From contig CM075862.1 of NCBI GenBank assembly GCA_037975125.1, positions 78,591,843 through 78,655,842 of the forward strand: DNA of 64,000 bases, given 5' to 3'. Within the stretch, counting starts at the first letter, position 1. Every line of letters starts with the position of its first letter. The DNA comes from Latrodectus hesperus. Lineage: Eukaryota; Arthropoda; Arachnida; Araneae; Theridiidae. The notes beneath the pieces were generated by a model that had not been told where the DNA came from, made no database searches, and saw only the letters and a list, made by a program, of their open reading frames with translations. This document shows positions 1 through 12,699 of this stretch, piece by piece. The position numbers and the translations under genes are program-made.

Positions 1-437
1 AAAATATTTTTATTGCAATCTCAGAAAAGAATTTATAAATTTTTCAAAACGTAGTTAACAGAATACAATATTTTTAGAATTAAGCTATAACAAATACACT
101 TATTATATACACATATGCATCTGTATATATTAATCTTAAGTATGTAAAAAATATAAGTTAATAAAGTAATTTAATAAGAATATTTTTTAAAAAAGGTATG
201 ATTAAAGAATTATATTTGTCATAGCTTAATTTTTAGAATTAAACAAATTTTATAACAGAAACATGCTGTGGTATGCAAATGTTTAACTTTTCAATGTATT
301 CATGTAGAATAGATGGTGGCAGTGACTTTAAAATGTATTTAAATGAAAAATTTGTATGACAGGTTTCTTATACACATACTGCATTTGCATGTTTTTATCT
401 ACTGGAAAATTGATTTGTTTATTGCATACAAAGGCTA

Positions 438-509
438 AATTAGAATGTGGCCTTTAGTTTAAAGTGGATTCCGAATTACTAGAAACATCCATGCCTGCGA
501 TGGAAGTCA
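438..509 (-). repeat. Fragment of tRNA-derived SINE (family A)
   Basis: Read on the minus strand, this stretch carries GGCATGGATGTTT then TTCGGAATCCACTTTAAA. It matches the body of the complete SINE at 19148-19327. It is a partial, diverged copy without recognisable A and B boxes. Confidence 0.6.
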
Positions 510-719
510 AAATCATGAGCTGTTAAACTAAAGTCATTTTGTCTAGCAGCTTGACTACAAAAAAAATGTTTAAGACACTTTTGATTTTGACAGAAATCAA
601 ACAGAATACAGCATTTTCGTTTATTATGTTATTTATATAGTAATTCAAGTCAGCTAAACTCTGATGGCTATTAGTAAAATATGAAATCAATGGATTCAGG
701 ACAGTCATATGGAACATAT

Positions 720-1190
720 GCTAGATCACAGCTGCTTGCAGTCACTAATATGGAAAGAGTTATCTGCATGATCTTAAAGAATTATGCAACCATGCCTCAA
801 ATCCTGATTTAAGAAATTGGGTAATTTGCAAGACAATAAATGTCTGTGCAAACAGTTCAAGAATTTTGGAAACAGCATGGAATTTCAGATGCACTATTCT
901 TGATGTAACAGATAGCAAATCTGTACACTGTAATACAGGCAGTAGTGTTTTAAATGGTATGATCAACAATCTGTATGTACGAATGACATGACACCTTATT
1001 TTTAGATACACTTTAGTTTAGTTTAAAACACTATGAAAGTTGCATCCATGCATGGCAGCATTGTGGAGAGGCATGTCACTAGTACATATTTTTGTCATCA
1101 TGTTGGTCTATTGCATCCAGTAATAACATGTTATCACTGGATATCTGGATACACATTTCAGGCACCTATTGCCCAACATTTTGAACAGTG
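720..1190 (-). pseudogene. Possible decayed ankyrin-type coding remnant
   Basis: On the minus strand, near 1080-1020, the peptide SDMPLHNAAMHGCN resembles the ankyrin-repeat core TPLHxAAxxG. In another frame just upstream, MLLLDAIDQHDDKNMY resembles the preceding ankyrin helix and loop. Longer open but unrecognisable translations follow down to about 760. Stops and frame changes rule out an intact exon. The match is short, so this is only a suggestion. I see no LRR1 exon here. Confidence 0.2.
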
Positions 1191-1199
1191 ACAGTTATT

Positions 1200-2015
1200 T
1201 ACCTTGTGTTAAGGCTTATGACTTAGACTTAAGACTTATATTAGAAAATATTGTATTTCAATAGAATATGCAACCACATGTTGCCATAATATATAAGGAA
1301 TTTTTTTCTCTCATTTCTAGAACTAATCATTAATCTTCAACACAAAAGAAACTCAAGATTCTCGTATGAATTTTAAAAGTAAATTAGATCTGTTTCACTA
1401 TAAGAGTGAAAAAATCCTCTACAAATTTTGCATTGCAATTTAGGAACAGTGAATTTTAACAATATATATAATGTCTAATTAATATTCTAAAAAAATCATA
1501 GAAAACTGTTCTTGAGTTGAGAAATTCAACAATTTATGCAATTAAAAAACAATATTTGCTTATTAATATTGTGGTTTTTAACACAGTACAAAAATATATT
1601 TGATAATATTAACTAGTTTTTCTAGAAAGAATACCATATCTGATTATAATGTGTATATTGAACAGTTTTGTGCTAATGTATTGGTACTCATTGTTAAATT
1701 ATATGGCTAAAACATGAATAAACTCTTTTTTAATTAGTATTTTTATATAAGCTTGATAAGAATTTTTGCTTAGAAAGATGATTTAAATAATTTAAGCAAC
1801 TCTTCTAAATTTATCAATAAAATTAATTAAAAAAACTAATTATTATTGCATACCAATATTAAAATTTCATATTTATTAAACAGGAATATAAATATTTAAA
1901 ACTACTTAATATTTTAAAAATATAGTACTAGTTTATCAAATCAAATAAATTAAATTTTCAGAAAATATATTTTTAAATTATAGAAGGACAAATAAAGATT
2001 TTTCAATGTACTCAC
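1200..2015. other. No gene recognised (LRR1 intron)
   Basis: AT-rich sequence within or downstream of LRR1. I see no exon, repeat family or structural element. Confidence 0.5.
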
Positions 2016-2159
2016 TTTTAATTCATTATGAGAAGCACTAAACATACGTAGAGATTCTAAACTCTGAATATTTCGTGGTAATTTTTGAAGATTGTTACCT
2101 TTCAAGGAAAGAACACTAATTTTTTTCATTAGGCAAAAATAAGGTGAGAGTTCTCTAAT
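2016..2159 (-). CDS. LRR1: LRR1, coding exon 4 (leucine-rich repeats)
   Basis: This exon has 48 codons, phase 0, with acceptor ttttttag and donor gtgagt. The peptide begins IRELSPYFCLMKKISVLSLK and continues with a GNNLQKLPRNIQSLESLRMF repeat ending SASHNELK. The spacing matches two further LRRs of LRR1, where vertebrates have PVQFCQLQELKNLKLDDNEL and INLRFLSAARNKL. Joined to exon 3 it gives DLSFNK-IREL without a frame break. I did not find the C-terminal exons (rest of the repeats and the BC/Cul2-box region) between 1 and 2015, so they probably lie beyond the left edge. Confidence 0.85.
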
Positions 2160-3014
2160 CTAAAAAATACAGAAAATATCATTTATAGTACTACCATAGT
2201 ATATAGGCATAATCCTAAAAAAAAGTATACATAAATACTAAAATATATTTAGAATTTTAATACAATTATCAAACATTAAACTTTGAAATTCATGTACAGA
2301 AAATAACTGCCTTCCTATGCAACTCTTCTTTTGCATCAAATTTTCCAACCCTAAATAAGTTTTAAATGTATTTTAAGCATTTCATGTTTCCTTCATTTCT
2401 TCCTGTATTTTTAGCAGGATTTTTTTTAACTTTCAAAAATTTGTTTTGTAAAGAAGTGTATACATAAATATTTTACACTTTGCAATAATCTTTGAAAGTG
2501 ATTTAAAAATTAAACAAATGGTGTATATGCAAAGCCAAGATTTTGTATTTGGTACAATAGATAATAGATAGAATGAATTGCAAGATATTCTGTTTTATCT
2601 TTTAAGTCACTTGGAATGATTCTACTTAGTAGGTTGAGTTGATTGATACAAAATCGGCTTAATTATATGTATTTTATCGTCATCACAATATTAGCATTTG
2701 AATTTTTTTTAGAAAAATACAAAATTAAAAACTAATGCTGAGCAAAATATGTGGAAGCTATAAAAAATATTATTGGATGTTATCAGCTGATATAGAAACA
2801 AACCAATAAACTTTAGAAAAGTATGCTCTATTACAAAATCTTATACTACTATGAATGTAGTGAAATGAATATTTTTGAAAGATTAGATAGTTTGCCCTGA
2901 CTGTTATATGGAGCCTAGAGCTGTAGATTGAAAGTAAGGCTAATTTATAAGTCATATGTATTGAAAAGAATATTGAGATTTTCACTTGATGTTTGAATCT
3001 GTTGTTGCACCCGC

Positions 3015-3290
3015 GTACTTCCCTATACCTAACCTAGAGTTGCGTTCTACCAGTTAGTGTAAATTGCCAGGGGAGAGTTATCACAAATTAAAAGCAAGGA
3101 TCAAGTCTCAAAAACCCCTTAATACTTGACCTACCACCACAGAGGTGACATATCACTGGATGATATTACAACTATTACTTATTTAACATGCTCCAGCTAG
3201 TTTTAGACATTCCAATAATGAGAACAATGGCCTAAACAATCAGGTCACTGTGGCCAATTTAAATCTCTGTTGCATTCTTTTAATTATTCT
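3015..3290 (-). repeat. tRNA-derived SINE (family C), minus copy
   Basis: Read on the minus strand it shares ordered blocks with 5040-5320: GGTGGTAGGTCAA, a TTAGGGGT-like block, an ATCCTGCTT-like block, AACTCTAGG and GGGTGCAA. Its 5' part (about 3290-3230) has a tRNA-like A-box trace (TGATTGTTTAGGCCATTG). It lies inside the LRR1 intron 3-4. Confidence 0.6.
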
Positions 3291-3340
3291 TTGAATCTTA
3301 TGTAAGTATCGTAAAAAAAGCATAACTAAAAGAAAAGTAC

Positions 3341-3373
3341 AAGTTTGAGAGTGACATCACCTCCCTCAAACTT
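3341..3373. repeat. Near-palindrome with CRE-like centre
   Basis: The arms AAGTTTGAG and CTCAAACTT (9 bp, perfect) flank a 15-base centre containing TGACATCA, one base from a palindromic CRE. It could form a short hairpin or be a chance element. It lies in an LRR1 intron. Confidence 0.35.
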
Positions 3374-3479
3374 ACATAATACTTAAACATCTTTTTAACT
3401 CACTGCATACATTCAGAAAAATGCCTGTTAACATACAGATATGATCCATTCATCATTCTATCATTTTTTACACATAAGA

Positions 3480-3615
3480 GCTAATTTGATATGCACATGC
3501 AATTCATATTAGATACTGAAACATTTATTTACATTGTTCACGGTGGGAATTGAATCCATAACTTAATAATACAGAGGATATAGTTCTTACCATATTAACC
3601 ATTAAGCTTAGCTAA
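3480..3615 (-). repeat. tRNA-derived SINE remnant
   Basis: On the minus strand an A-box-like stretch (TAGCTTAATGGTTAATATGG) is followed by a B-box-like GGATTCAATTCCCACC. The downstream part is diverged, with a GAGCTAATTTGATATGCA-like tail on the plus strand. This order is that of a tRNA-derived SINE head. Confidence 0.5.
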
Positions 3616-3689
3616 ATAATTGTGGATAATTTATAATTGAGCATTTTAAAATTAGATAATGAGAGATGTTTTGGTTTGTCACTCAGCCA

Positions 3690-3815
3690 GCATTTTTTGC
3701 ACATAATGGCTAATTAGAACAGGACCCATGTTTTAAAATGATTTTCGAACCACTACAAGCATTCATGCTCAAGGTGGGGTTCGAACACACGACCTGAAAC
3801 AAAGGAAAGAATGCT
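3690..3815 (-). repeat. tRNA-derived SINE (family A), minus copy
   Basis: On the minus strand a B box (GTTCGAACCCCACCTTGAG) is followed by CATGAATGCTTGTAGTGGTT and a CTAATTAGCC-like tail. This is the same arrangement as in the complete copy at 19148-19327. Confidence 0.65.
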
Positions 3816-5039
3816 AATCATGAGAGAAATATTTCACTATAAATTATAAAATATATTATAAAATTGAATAAGGTGGAATAAAAAGTAAACACTTCAAAAA
3901 ATTTTGTTCATTTTTAAAATTGAAAACATAATATATAAAACATAAAGTTTTTGATGGAATTGTGAGTTTTCAAATGAACTCAAATATATATATACTAAAT
4001 TCATATAGCGAGCAATCAATACATCATTCAATTTATAAAATATTTTTTGTCATAAGCATCGGTAAAAATCAATTTTCAATTTATCTAAAAAAAATCGAGT
4101 TTACTTGAAAAATATTTTAAGTGAGACAGTATATAAAATTTAACAAATGCTTTGTTTTACAAGATTAATTATTGATATTGTAATAAATATTCCAATCATT
4201 ACATTATAAATGCAAAAATATTTTTCTAAAAATATAATTTATGAGCCCTATTCATCATCTATTATCAAAATATATTTATTTTCTTCAATATTTTTTGAGC
4301 TACACATGGTTTAGTAAATATTGAAAGAACAGCTTATACTTTACAAATTCTGCGTCTGCTTTTATTTAAAAATTTTTAAGCATATGAATTTTTTGCTGTG
4401 GTTAAATTCTTTCAGAACTTGAATGTACTATAATTATTGTATTCTGTTCATCTTTAAAAACTTATATTAACCACATCATTCATTATTTCATGCCGATAGC
4501 GTCATCAATATTTAATGAAAAAATATAATTTATTTTGGAAAAAGTTAATTTATTATTAGCTAATATATGAAATAATTGAAATAATGATATGATGTAAGCT
4601 AAATTTTTTAGAGTTACAGTGGAAAAAGAAAAAGCATTTTCACTGAAAAACATAATTACGTGATTAACATTCCATCAAGCACAAAATGACTAATTAGCTT
4701 ACTAACAGGAAAACCTGAAGTGTCTTCAGCTTGATAATTTTTGATCAACAATAACCCTTATTATTTTGATAACTTCCAGTATTTTGATAATGATTACAAC
4801 AACTTATCTTTCTTGTGCATATTTAATGCAAAATTCAGGCAATTTAAATTTTTAGCACCCCTTATAATACAAATGTACACTAAATTTTTTTTCCAAATAT
4901 CTATTTCCAGCTGCATTTATTTCATACAGTGATGTCAAAAAAAGGTTTAATTTCCCAACTAACATTTCAGTTTTAAATCTAAATCGAAGAATGAGATAAT
5001 ATGAAATTTTCTGCTTTTAACTTCCCTAATGTCAGCAAG

Positions 5040-5320
5040 AGATGTGATAGCTTGGTTGGTTAGGGCATCATTATCAGAAGAAAGTGAATTTGAATTAACC
5101 GAAAAATCTATCATGTGCACTAAAGCAGCTGGGCCACATTAAATAGATCATGGATGCAATGTCCTCCAAGCAAAATAATACTTCTGGGGGTGGTAGGTCA
5201 AAAATTAGGGGTCTTCTGCATTATCCTGCTTCTAAATTACAGAGATTATCATCCAGCTATTTCCACTAATTGTTAGAGCCCAACTCTAGGCTAGATACAA
5301 GTATGGGGGTGCAAAAACTA
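5040..5320 (+). repeat. tRNA-derived SINE (family C), plus copy
   Basis: The head contains GCTTGGTTGGTTAGGGCATC, an A-box-like tRNA sequence. The body shares its ordered blocks with the inverted copy at 3015-3290. The open frame overlapping its 3' part (5270-5473) is not recognisable as a gene. Confidence 0.6.
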
Positions 5321-5479
5321 ATATCTTCAGATATGCTTTTGGAATCTTACCAATTTAACATAAAAATGAGTTTCCCAATTCAAAGAGTTGACATCACAAT
5401 CATTCTAATCACAGTGATACCCAGATTATGTGAGGAGGATGATAAACTCTGCACTCTGACCAAGACCAATTAAATTTCA

Positions 5480-8110
5480 GATAAAGCAAGTCTCAAGTAG
5501 TCTTTTAATAAATTAATTTTATATCAGTCATTAAAGGGAAATTTTTTTGAAATTGTCTTTTAAGACATAAATTTTAAATTATAATCTCAACTTCCAAAAG
5601 ATGGAAATCCGTTCTTAAGAACAGAAAAGTGACACACCAGCAGTATTTCTACAAATTTGAAATTATGTAATATCAACATCAAATTTTCACTTAATTTTAG
5701 AAAATGCTTTAAAAAACTTTAAAAAAAGCCAATATATGAGAATTAAAATTTTTTTAAGTGTTTTCTTATTACTAATAATTTTAAAGTGTTTTCTTATTAT
5801 TTACTTAAAAAAGCTATAAAGATGCAATTTTATATGACTTACAAGAAATTTAGCAAGGATGCAGAGAACACAAACAGATGCTTTATATTCAGTAATTTCC
5901 ATTCTCATCAGATAGTTTTTAATTTTTCTCTTACAAATATAATGGAATATTAAATTGCTTATTTGAAAGATAAAAATATTCTTAAATATTGTGAAATATC
6001 AAAAATACTTTCAGCAAAAGGTGAATATTTCTACAATACCAATGTTTAGTCGATTCCGATAACTAGGAAAATTTGATGTTGCATAATAGATAAACAGCTG
6101 AAGGAAATAGTTAGGTATTTATAATGCCTACATCATATAATTACTTTCTGAGAACAATGGGTTGTATTCACACACTATAAAGGAAGAGATACAGAAAATT
6201 TTAAAGCACTCATCCAAACTGATACATATGGAGAAAATCAAACACAATACCATATCCCTTTGTTCAACAATGGTTAGGATTGAGACTGAGTTTTTTATTC
6301 AGAATGTAGCCCATAAAGAGCAAGAATATTGTGAGTGTACAATAAATTTCTTATCCTTGCAACACTTTCCTCATGGCATAATTAATAAAATTTAGCAATT
6401 TCGAAAATTCAATAAGACAAAAATTATTGGAGGCTTTTAGTAATGCCCATTTATAAGGATATTAACATTAAAATATGTATAGACAAATTTTTAGAAAAAG
6501 CTTTAAAAAAGAAAAAATGTTAAGATTTAAATTACAACACTGGATTTCGACTTGAATGCTAAAAACAAAATTATGAGAATATCAAAAAATTAAATATTAA
6601 GAAAAATGTAATTATAAAACTTGAAAGAGAATATAATTAAGTTGTTAAGAGAATATAATTAAGTATATTTTAACACAAATATAAGAAATGACTGACTTAA
6701 TTGCTTAGAAACTTAATTAATATATTAAGAATCACAATATAAATAGAAATGTATACATAAATGAAATACATAATACAATTGTATTTATTTTAATTATAAC
6801 TTTATTAAATTTATTTTTGATTTTTGAATCAAGAATTTTATTTTAAAAAAATGAAATATCAATTATATATTTAGATATGTTTCCATCATTCTGGAAATAA
6901 AACACCAAAATTTGATTAGTTCCAACAAATTTTTAAAAATATTATAAAAAAATGTTATATTTCATTTGACAGGATTATTAAATTATATTAACATGCAAAA
7001 TTTTAAATAAACTAACGAAAATTTTATTAAAGATTGCTTGTAACAAAGAATTAAGTTTAAATAGTGAGAGTTGATCCTTTTGCATCTCGTTATTATTTCT
7101 CAAAGCTATCCATGAACAATAAAACAGAAAATATGAAAAATGCAACAACAAAAACATTCTGTACAAATCTAGTGTTTGTAATATGAACACTAAAAAATGC
7201 CACGAAAAACATCATTTTAATATTACACATTAAAAAGATGCTTTTCATTGCATATGAATGGATATTACATATAAGAAAATATTTGAAGGAAATACATTTC
7301 TGGTACTTACTTATTATCTCATCGAACTTTTGCGCTATTAAATGTTTTTAACTATGCGATTTAATGCCATATAAATGACAAATAAAGTTTTATCTATTAG
7401 TTACAATGAAGATAAAAGTAAACTATTCTGCTTTTCCTTCCCATCAAAAAATATCAAAATTTGCAAAATTCAACAACACGTTTTTTATGCCAAAAAAGAT
7501 CGATGAGATAATACACAAGTACCAAATTCCTTAACTGCAGCAGAGCACAAACGATGCAAATTCATGTGACTGATGATTCAATCTAACACAATTATAATAT
7601 TAAATAAAAGATATATAGTAAATTAGAATACAAATATGAAATTTGTAATGCTTTATCTAAAATTTAGTAATTATGAAACATTTTATTTTCCCAAGCACTA
7701 TAAAGAATGGCATACATGCACTTTCCTAGATAAATATATTTTCTGCTAACGATCCATATAGAATAATGTATACAAGAGAATAAAAGTTTGCACATGGATT
7801 TTTTTAAAATAATTTTACATATAATTACACATAAAAATATTCATCAATTTAAAAGAATTCACAAAAAATCTTGAAACAAAAATCTACAAAATGTTTGTAG
7901 ACAAAAAATAAATAAATAAATAAAAAATTTAAAAAATTAAAATAAAAAATAAAACAAAAAATTTATTTTTAATTTATTTATAAAAACTATTCATGGGAAA
8001 AATATATTTTTTTCCTTAAGACACTATAAATGTTTTAATACTATAAAAGAACATAATAGAACCTATCAAGATAAGTCAAAATAAATATAGATGTATACTT
8101 GTAAATACAA
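5480..8110. other. LRR1 intron, no gene recognised
   Basis: AT-rich intron sequence with A- and T-runs. The translation of 6162-6395 is open but matches no family I know. No exon signals with coding support were seen. Confidence 0.5.
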
Positions 8111-8112
8111 AC

Positions 8113-8529
8113 CTTATTGAATGATAAATCCAACACCTGAAGATGTTGGCCAAGTTGTGAGGTAGCAAGTTCAGCAGGAAATGTTTTTAAATCATTGTGA
8201 TGCAAAATAAGTTCCTTCAATTTCAAATCCCCAAGAGCTAAAGGTAGTTCTTTTATAACATTATTTGCCAAGTCCAAAACTTGAAGATTTTGTAGCTTCA
8301 AGATTCGTAGATCTATTTTTCGTAAATAACAATTTTGAACTTGTAACCAAGTAAGACTATCTGGTAATCCAGTTTTAATAGGATAATCACTTCGATGCAT
8401 GATAGCAAGTTTTTGCTTTGGTCGATCTACTTTTGTTGGTGTAGGAGAAAGCCTTATTTTTCCAGTTCCTTGACCAACAATAGTCAAGCCAACACCATGC
8501 AAAAATCCTTTTAATTGTAATGGATCAGC
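8113..8529 (-). CDS. LRR1: LRR1, coding exon 3 (start of leucine-rich repeats)
   Basis: This is the longest LRR1 exon in the window, with 139 codons and phase 0 at both ends (acceptor tttttatag, donor gtttgt). It starts ADPLQLKGFLHGVG, matching the SLKGFL segment of the family. It then enters leucine-rich repeats of the LxxLxLxxNxIxxLP type: NLQVLDLANNVIKELPLAL, LKELILHHNDLKTFPAEL and HLQVLDLSFNK. The repeats form the curved surface expected to hold the ligase substrate. An apparent start within the exon is a TTG codon and not a real start. The downstream intron is about 5.9 kb (2160-8112) and holds several SINE copies. Confidence 0.9.
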
Positions 8530-8903
8530 CTATAAAAATAAAATAAATGAATATAGTACATAGTTCATGATAAAACAATAGTTTTAACTATCTATATTAA
8601 TAAGCTATAATACTTGTTTCACATATTCTTTAAATATTTTAATAATTATAAATCATAAAATAACTACATAATAAAAGCTCAAAATTTTATTGAGAGTTTT
8701 TAACATGGATTAAAATATTTTTATACCAAGAATTATTTAATAAAAATAAAAACAATCTACAAAATTTTATCATATTTACACTCTAAAATTTAGTATTACT
8801 AATTTCTCAGAAACTTTGGAGGGGATTCTTAGTTAATAAATCAACTTTCCATGCAACAAACTAATTACTCTGAAAAATTCTAAAACATTATTAGTTTCAA
8901 GAT

Positions 8904-9661
8904 CAGGGATGCACAACCTATGGCCCGCGTCGCCTTTAAAGTTGGCCCGCGAATGTTAATAAAATAAGACTAATTTAAAAAGAAATGAGACTCTTTCAAA
9001 TAAACAAAAGAAAAAATCTGATTGGAAAACAATTCTACATCAGAATAAATATTTTACATCTGTACATTAAGTTCATTTTTTTATAACGGGAATTTTCAGT
9101 TTGTTCTCTTCATGGCTACCCAAGAGTATGAATGTTTGTATAGGAGTTCAAAATGCAGCTGCATGTGCAACTTACTTACATTTGTGAGCAAACTTTTTCT
9201 TTAATGAATTTAAACAAATCAAAAATAAGAAATAGAATAGCAGATGAGAACCTTTCTTCTGTTTTACGTATTGCCACAACGAATCTTAAGCCCAACATAA
9301 TATCAATAACTACAAATATTCAGTCACATCCATCACATTAAATTTTACTAATTTTTTTCAAAATTTAAATTGTGTTTTTTGTATAAATACCAAAAAGTTT
9401 TCTCTTGTTATTCAATTTCTAGTTTTTTTTCTAGAAATAAAGTATTTTAAGCATATCTATAATGTTTGTGTTTTATTCCTTCATTGTATAATGTTTGCAT
9501 GAGTAAAATAAGTAAATTAATAATTGTAATTCACATGCGTATTGCCACAAAAAAGTGTTTTTACGTTTATAACATGTTATAACATTTACGTGCTGCTTGG
9601 CCCTCGACTTGATCTTTTTTCATATTTTGGCCCTTCATTCTGAAAAGGTTGTGCATCCCTG
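8904..9661 (+). mobile_element. Internally deleted hAT element, 758 bp
   Basis: Perfect 16-bp terminal inverted repeats (CAGGGATGCACAACCT and its complement) are flanked by perfect 8-bp duplications TTCAAGAT at 8896-8903 and 9662-9669. This is the signature of hAT transposons. Inside, 9153-9341 reads on the plus strand YICEQTFSLMNLNKSKIRNR then IADENLSSVLRIATTNLKP, the C-terminal dimerisation region of hAT transposases (the type also seen in GTF2IRD2-like proteins). The zinc finger and the catalytic part are missing, so it could move only with a transposase supplied elsewhere. It lies in the LRR1 intron between exons 2 and 3. Confidence 0.9.
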
Positions 9662-9669
9662 TTCAAGAT

Positions 9670-11490
9670 ATTCATATAAAAATTGATTTATAGTATTTAT
9701 TAATATTTTCCACAGTATAAAAAATAATAAATATCTAATTTAATTAATAACATATCAACAAATTAAATAATAAAGCAATTTGCTTCATTACATTAAATAT
9801 ATTTTGCATGCGTAAACAGCATGTTTCTTTCTCTCATCATAATAAAAATGATTAATATCACCATGTGGATAGACTTCATGAAAATGCAAAGGTGGCATTA
9901 AATGAGTTACTAACTTATTTAAATATTCGCAAATAAGAAGGAAATTTTGATTACCATTAAGACAGATATTTTATATATTGTATATAATTACTTATTTTCA
10001 GTTACCGACCATTTAAACAAAGATTTTTTAGAGAGATTCAGAATTTATTAATATATATTAATTATTATTTCTAATGAAATTAGGTTAATATTTTTGCTGT
10101 ATAAAATGGAACTTGATGAATTTTTCTAATAAAGAAAATGATAATTATACAAGTTTTATCATTTATATAAATGCATGTATGTCTATTTATAAAATTACAT
10201 ACAAGTATCAAATGATTTTGGTGTCTATTATGTATTTCCTCAAAAGTTGTTACATATTATTTTTCAATAGTTAAAATTTTTTAAATAAGAAAACACATTA
10301 CTATATATCTTTAAATACATAAATGTATTGCTGTAATAATTTGAAAATTTTCATATGGCACCTGCACACAGATCTTATAAACTTAATTTAGTAAGTTAAC
10401 TTTTCTTTGGGGAAGTTACACTATATGTGCTTGTACCTATTTATTTTTATTGTCTAAACACCTCTTGGAAACAATTATGTGTGAGCAGGATTAAATCTTC
10501 ACGGAATTTGTGCGTCAGGGCCTTTTGGACCAGGTGTAAATTTTCTTACACCAGGGGGATAAGTAACAACTTTTATTTTTGTAAGTCATCTATCTTGCCA
10601 TAAAATAAAAAATATATTTCAAGTTTAAGATAAGTAAACATTTTCTATTTTAAATTAAATACAAAATTTTACTTCACAAAATTTTTTGTTGATAAGAAAT
10701 TTAAGAAATTACTTAACAATACATTTATCGAGAAATTATATAGATTGTTTAAGTTGCCATGTAAACATTAAGTATACATAAAACAATCTTGCATTAAAAA
10801 CAAAAAAATACCTATATAAATAAAATTTATTTCTATTAATCAACATTCATTACTTTACAATTTTTTTTCCTTCCTTTATTTTTCGATAGAAATAAGTAGA
10901 AATTTTTTTAATTACTTATAAGTTCTTTTATTTACTAACTTCTAAATGAACAGAAGCTATCTATTTTTCTTTAATTCCAACCATTATTTCATTAGCAAAT
11001 ATATTTGGATATTTTTCTAAATTTTCATATGAATAAAATTTTTATTTTATTTGTTCACCAAATTTTTGTTCAGGTAAGAACTGGAAATTGCTGCATGGAA
11101 ATTTATATTATTATTTATTGGACTGTATCTTGTTATGCTACTTCCTTTCAAAATTTTAAATGCAGCATTTTTAATTAACTTAAACCAGATTTAATAATGA
11201 TTTGAATTCATTGAAAGAGTTTTATTCCATGTTGTAATTAATTTAATCAATAAACACCATTTGGGAAATCAGGTCACTTCAAAAATGAAGCTATACAGTT
11301 TCCTCCTTTTTTAGAATTGCCATAGATACATAAAAGCTGTGGAAAAAATTAATTTAAACTGCAATTAATATTGGTTTGAATTCAATATAAAGTTGCTTAT
11401 GCTATAATTCTCAAAATCCTAAAATTTTCTTGCTTCAAGAATTTAAGGATATTATTTGTCCCCTTTTAAGATTATTATAAAAAACATAAC
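9670..11490. other. LRR1 intron, no gene recognised
   Basis: AT-rich intron. The only visible structure is a 7-bp hairpin, GGTGTAA (10533-10539) with TTACACC (10546-10552), in a slightly GC-richer patch at 10490-10560. Confidence 0.5.
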
Positions 11491-11559
11491 TGTTGAGTGG
11501 GAGAAAAATACATGGCATTGTGGACCCCCTTTCTTTCTTTTCTTTTTTTCCTATGTCAG

Positions 11560-11709
11560 GGAGTTGGTCGCATTGGCTATTTTCCCTCTAGCAGCACAGT
11601 ACAAAATAATCTTCATATGATAGTTGTCAAGTTTAAGAGAGTTGATGTATCTCAGAGATGGGTAAACAAACAAATGTCTAAAATTCATATCCTCTCCTGT
11701 GGAACATAG
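11560..11709 (+). pseudogene. Possible SH3-like (MIA/TANGO1-type) fragment
   Basis: A long pyrimidine tract and CAG (11529-11559) look like a strong plus-strand acceptor. They are followed in frame by GVGRIGYFPSSSTVQNN and, further on, VKFKRVDVSQRWV, ending at a stop at 11707-11709. GYFPSS followed by a K-x-x-V-D-V segment recalls the end of the MIA/TANGO1 SH3-like domain. No donor or neighbouring exon was found, and LRR1 is on the other strand. It may be a stray exon copy or coincidence. Confidence 0.2.
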
Positions 11710-12699
11710 GGGGCTTCTCCCTTCTTATTTCTTCATACCCAGTATAATTGTTTAAAAAATAACAATATTTACTTTTTTTTAGATTTTGGGAAAATCATAG
11801 TTTTTATTCACCACAGAGAATGTTTTTTTTTTTTTTTTTGCTTTTATCCAGTGATAAAATATACTGTAAAATAAATAAAGATCTTTAATTTCTCGCATTA
11901 GCTACAAAATTAAAAAATTAAACAAAAACAAACAAAAAAAGAAAACCCTGTAATTTTTTAAAGCTTTCAGTTATTTTACATACTATAAAAAATGTTTTTA
12001 TTATTTACCTAAGTGTTCACAATAGTGCTACACAGGATTTTTAAGGTGGTTAATTAAGAACTAATGTTATTCATATTATTGATTTAGCTTTATTGTTTAG
12101 TTATTAATACCAGACAGCAAGATGTTATTTTAAGGTACATAGTTAGCTTGATAAATTAAAAGGAAATACTTAAAAATACAATCATGAATAGAAGCACTGA
12201 TTTTTAGTTATATTTGTTAAGTAATATTTTTTATAAAACATTTGAGATTTATCTTTTTAGCAATAATTCATTAAGCCTTTTCAAAGTAATAAATTAAAGA
12301 GAAATCTTCAAAATTTGAGTTTGCGCAAGATTTAAATGTGCTTTGGTTGGCCAGAAAATTGTACAACATGTGGCATGTGTCTGCACCAAGTCATTGAATT
12401 TTACCAAAATAAGAAATGCAATATCAACAATGATTAGTAAAATTAAATTAACAAATTTAACACAAATATATTAGATGAAGAATATAGCAATTTTTTAAAA
12501 GTTTTCTATATGAGTGCTAATGTGAATGCTTTTAAAATTTAAACTATTTAAAATATTTAACACAAATTAGAGCTATAAACTTTCAAAACTTCTTAGAATT
12601 GAAAAGGGATTTGTGAAATAAACTTATTCTGATATTGCTTTAAGATGAATAATCAATTAAGAAAAAATAAAATTTGTATTTTAAGATTAACTTTTTTAA

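Noticed and set aside
523..1011. Two minus-strand open frames of 64 and 83 codons as LRR1 3' exons
   Set aside because: No leucine-rich repeats and no similarity to the LRR1 C-terminus; splice signals are not convincing.
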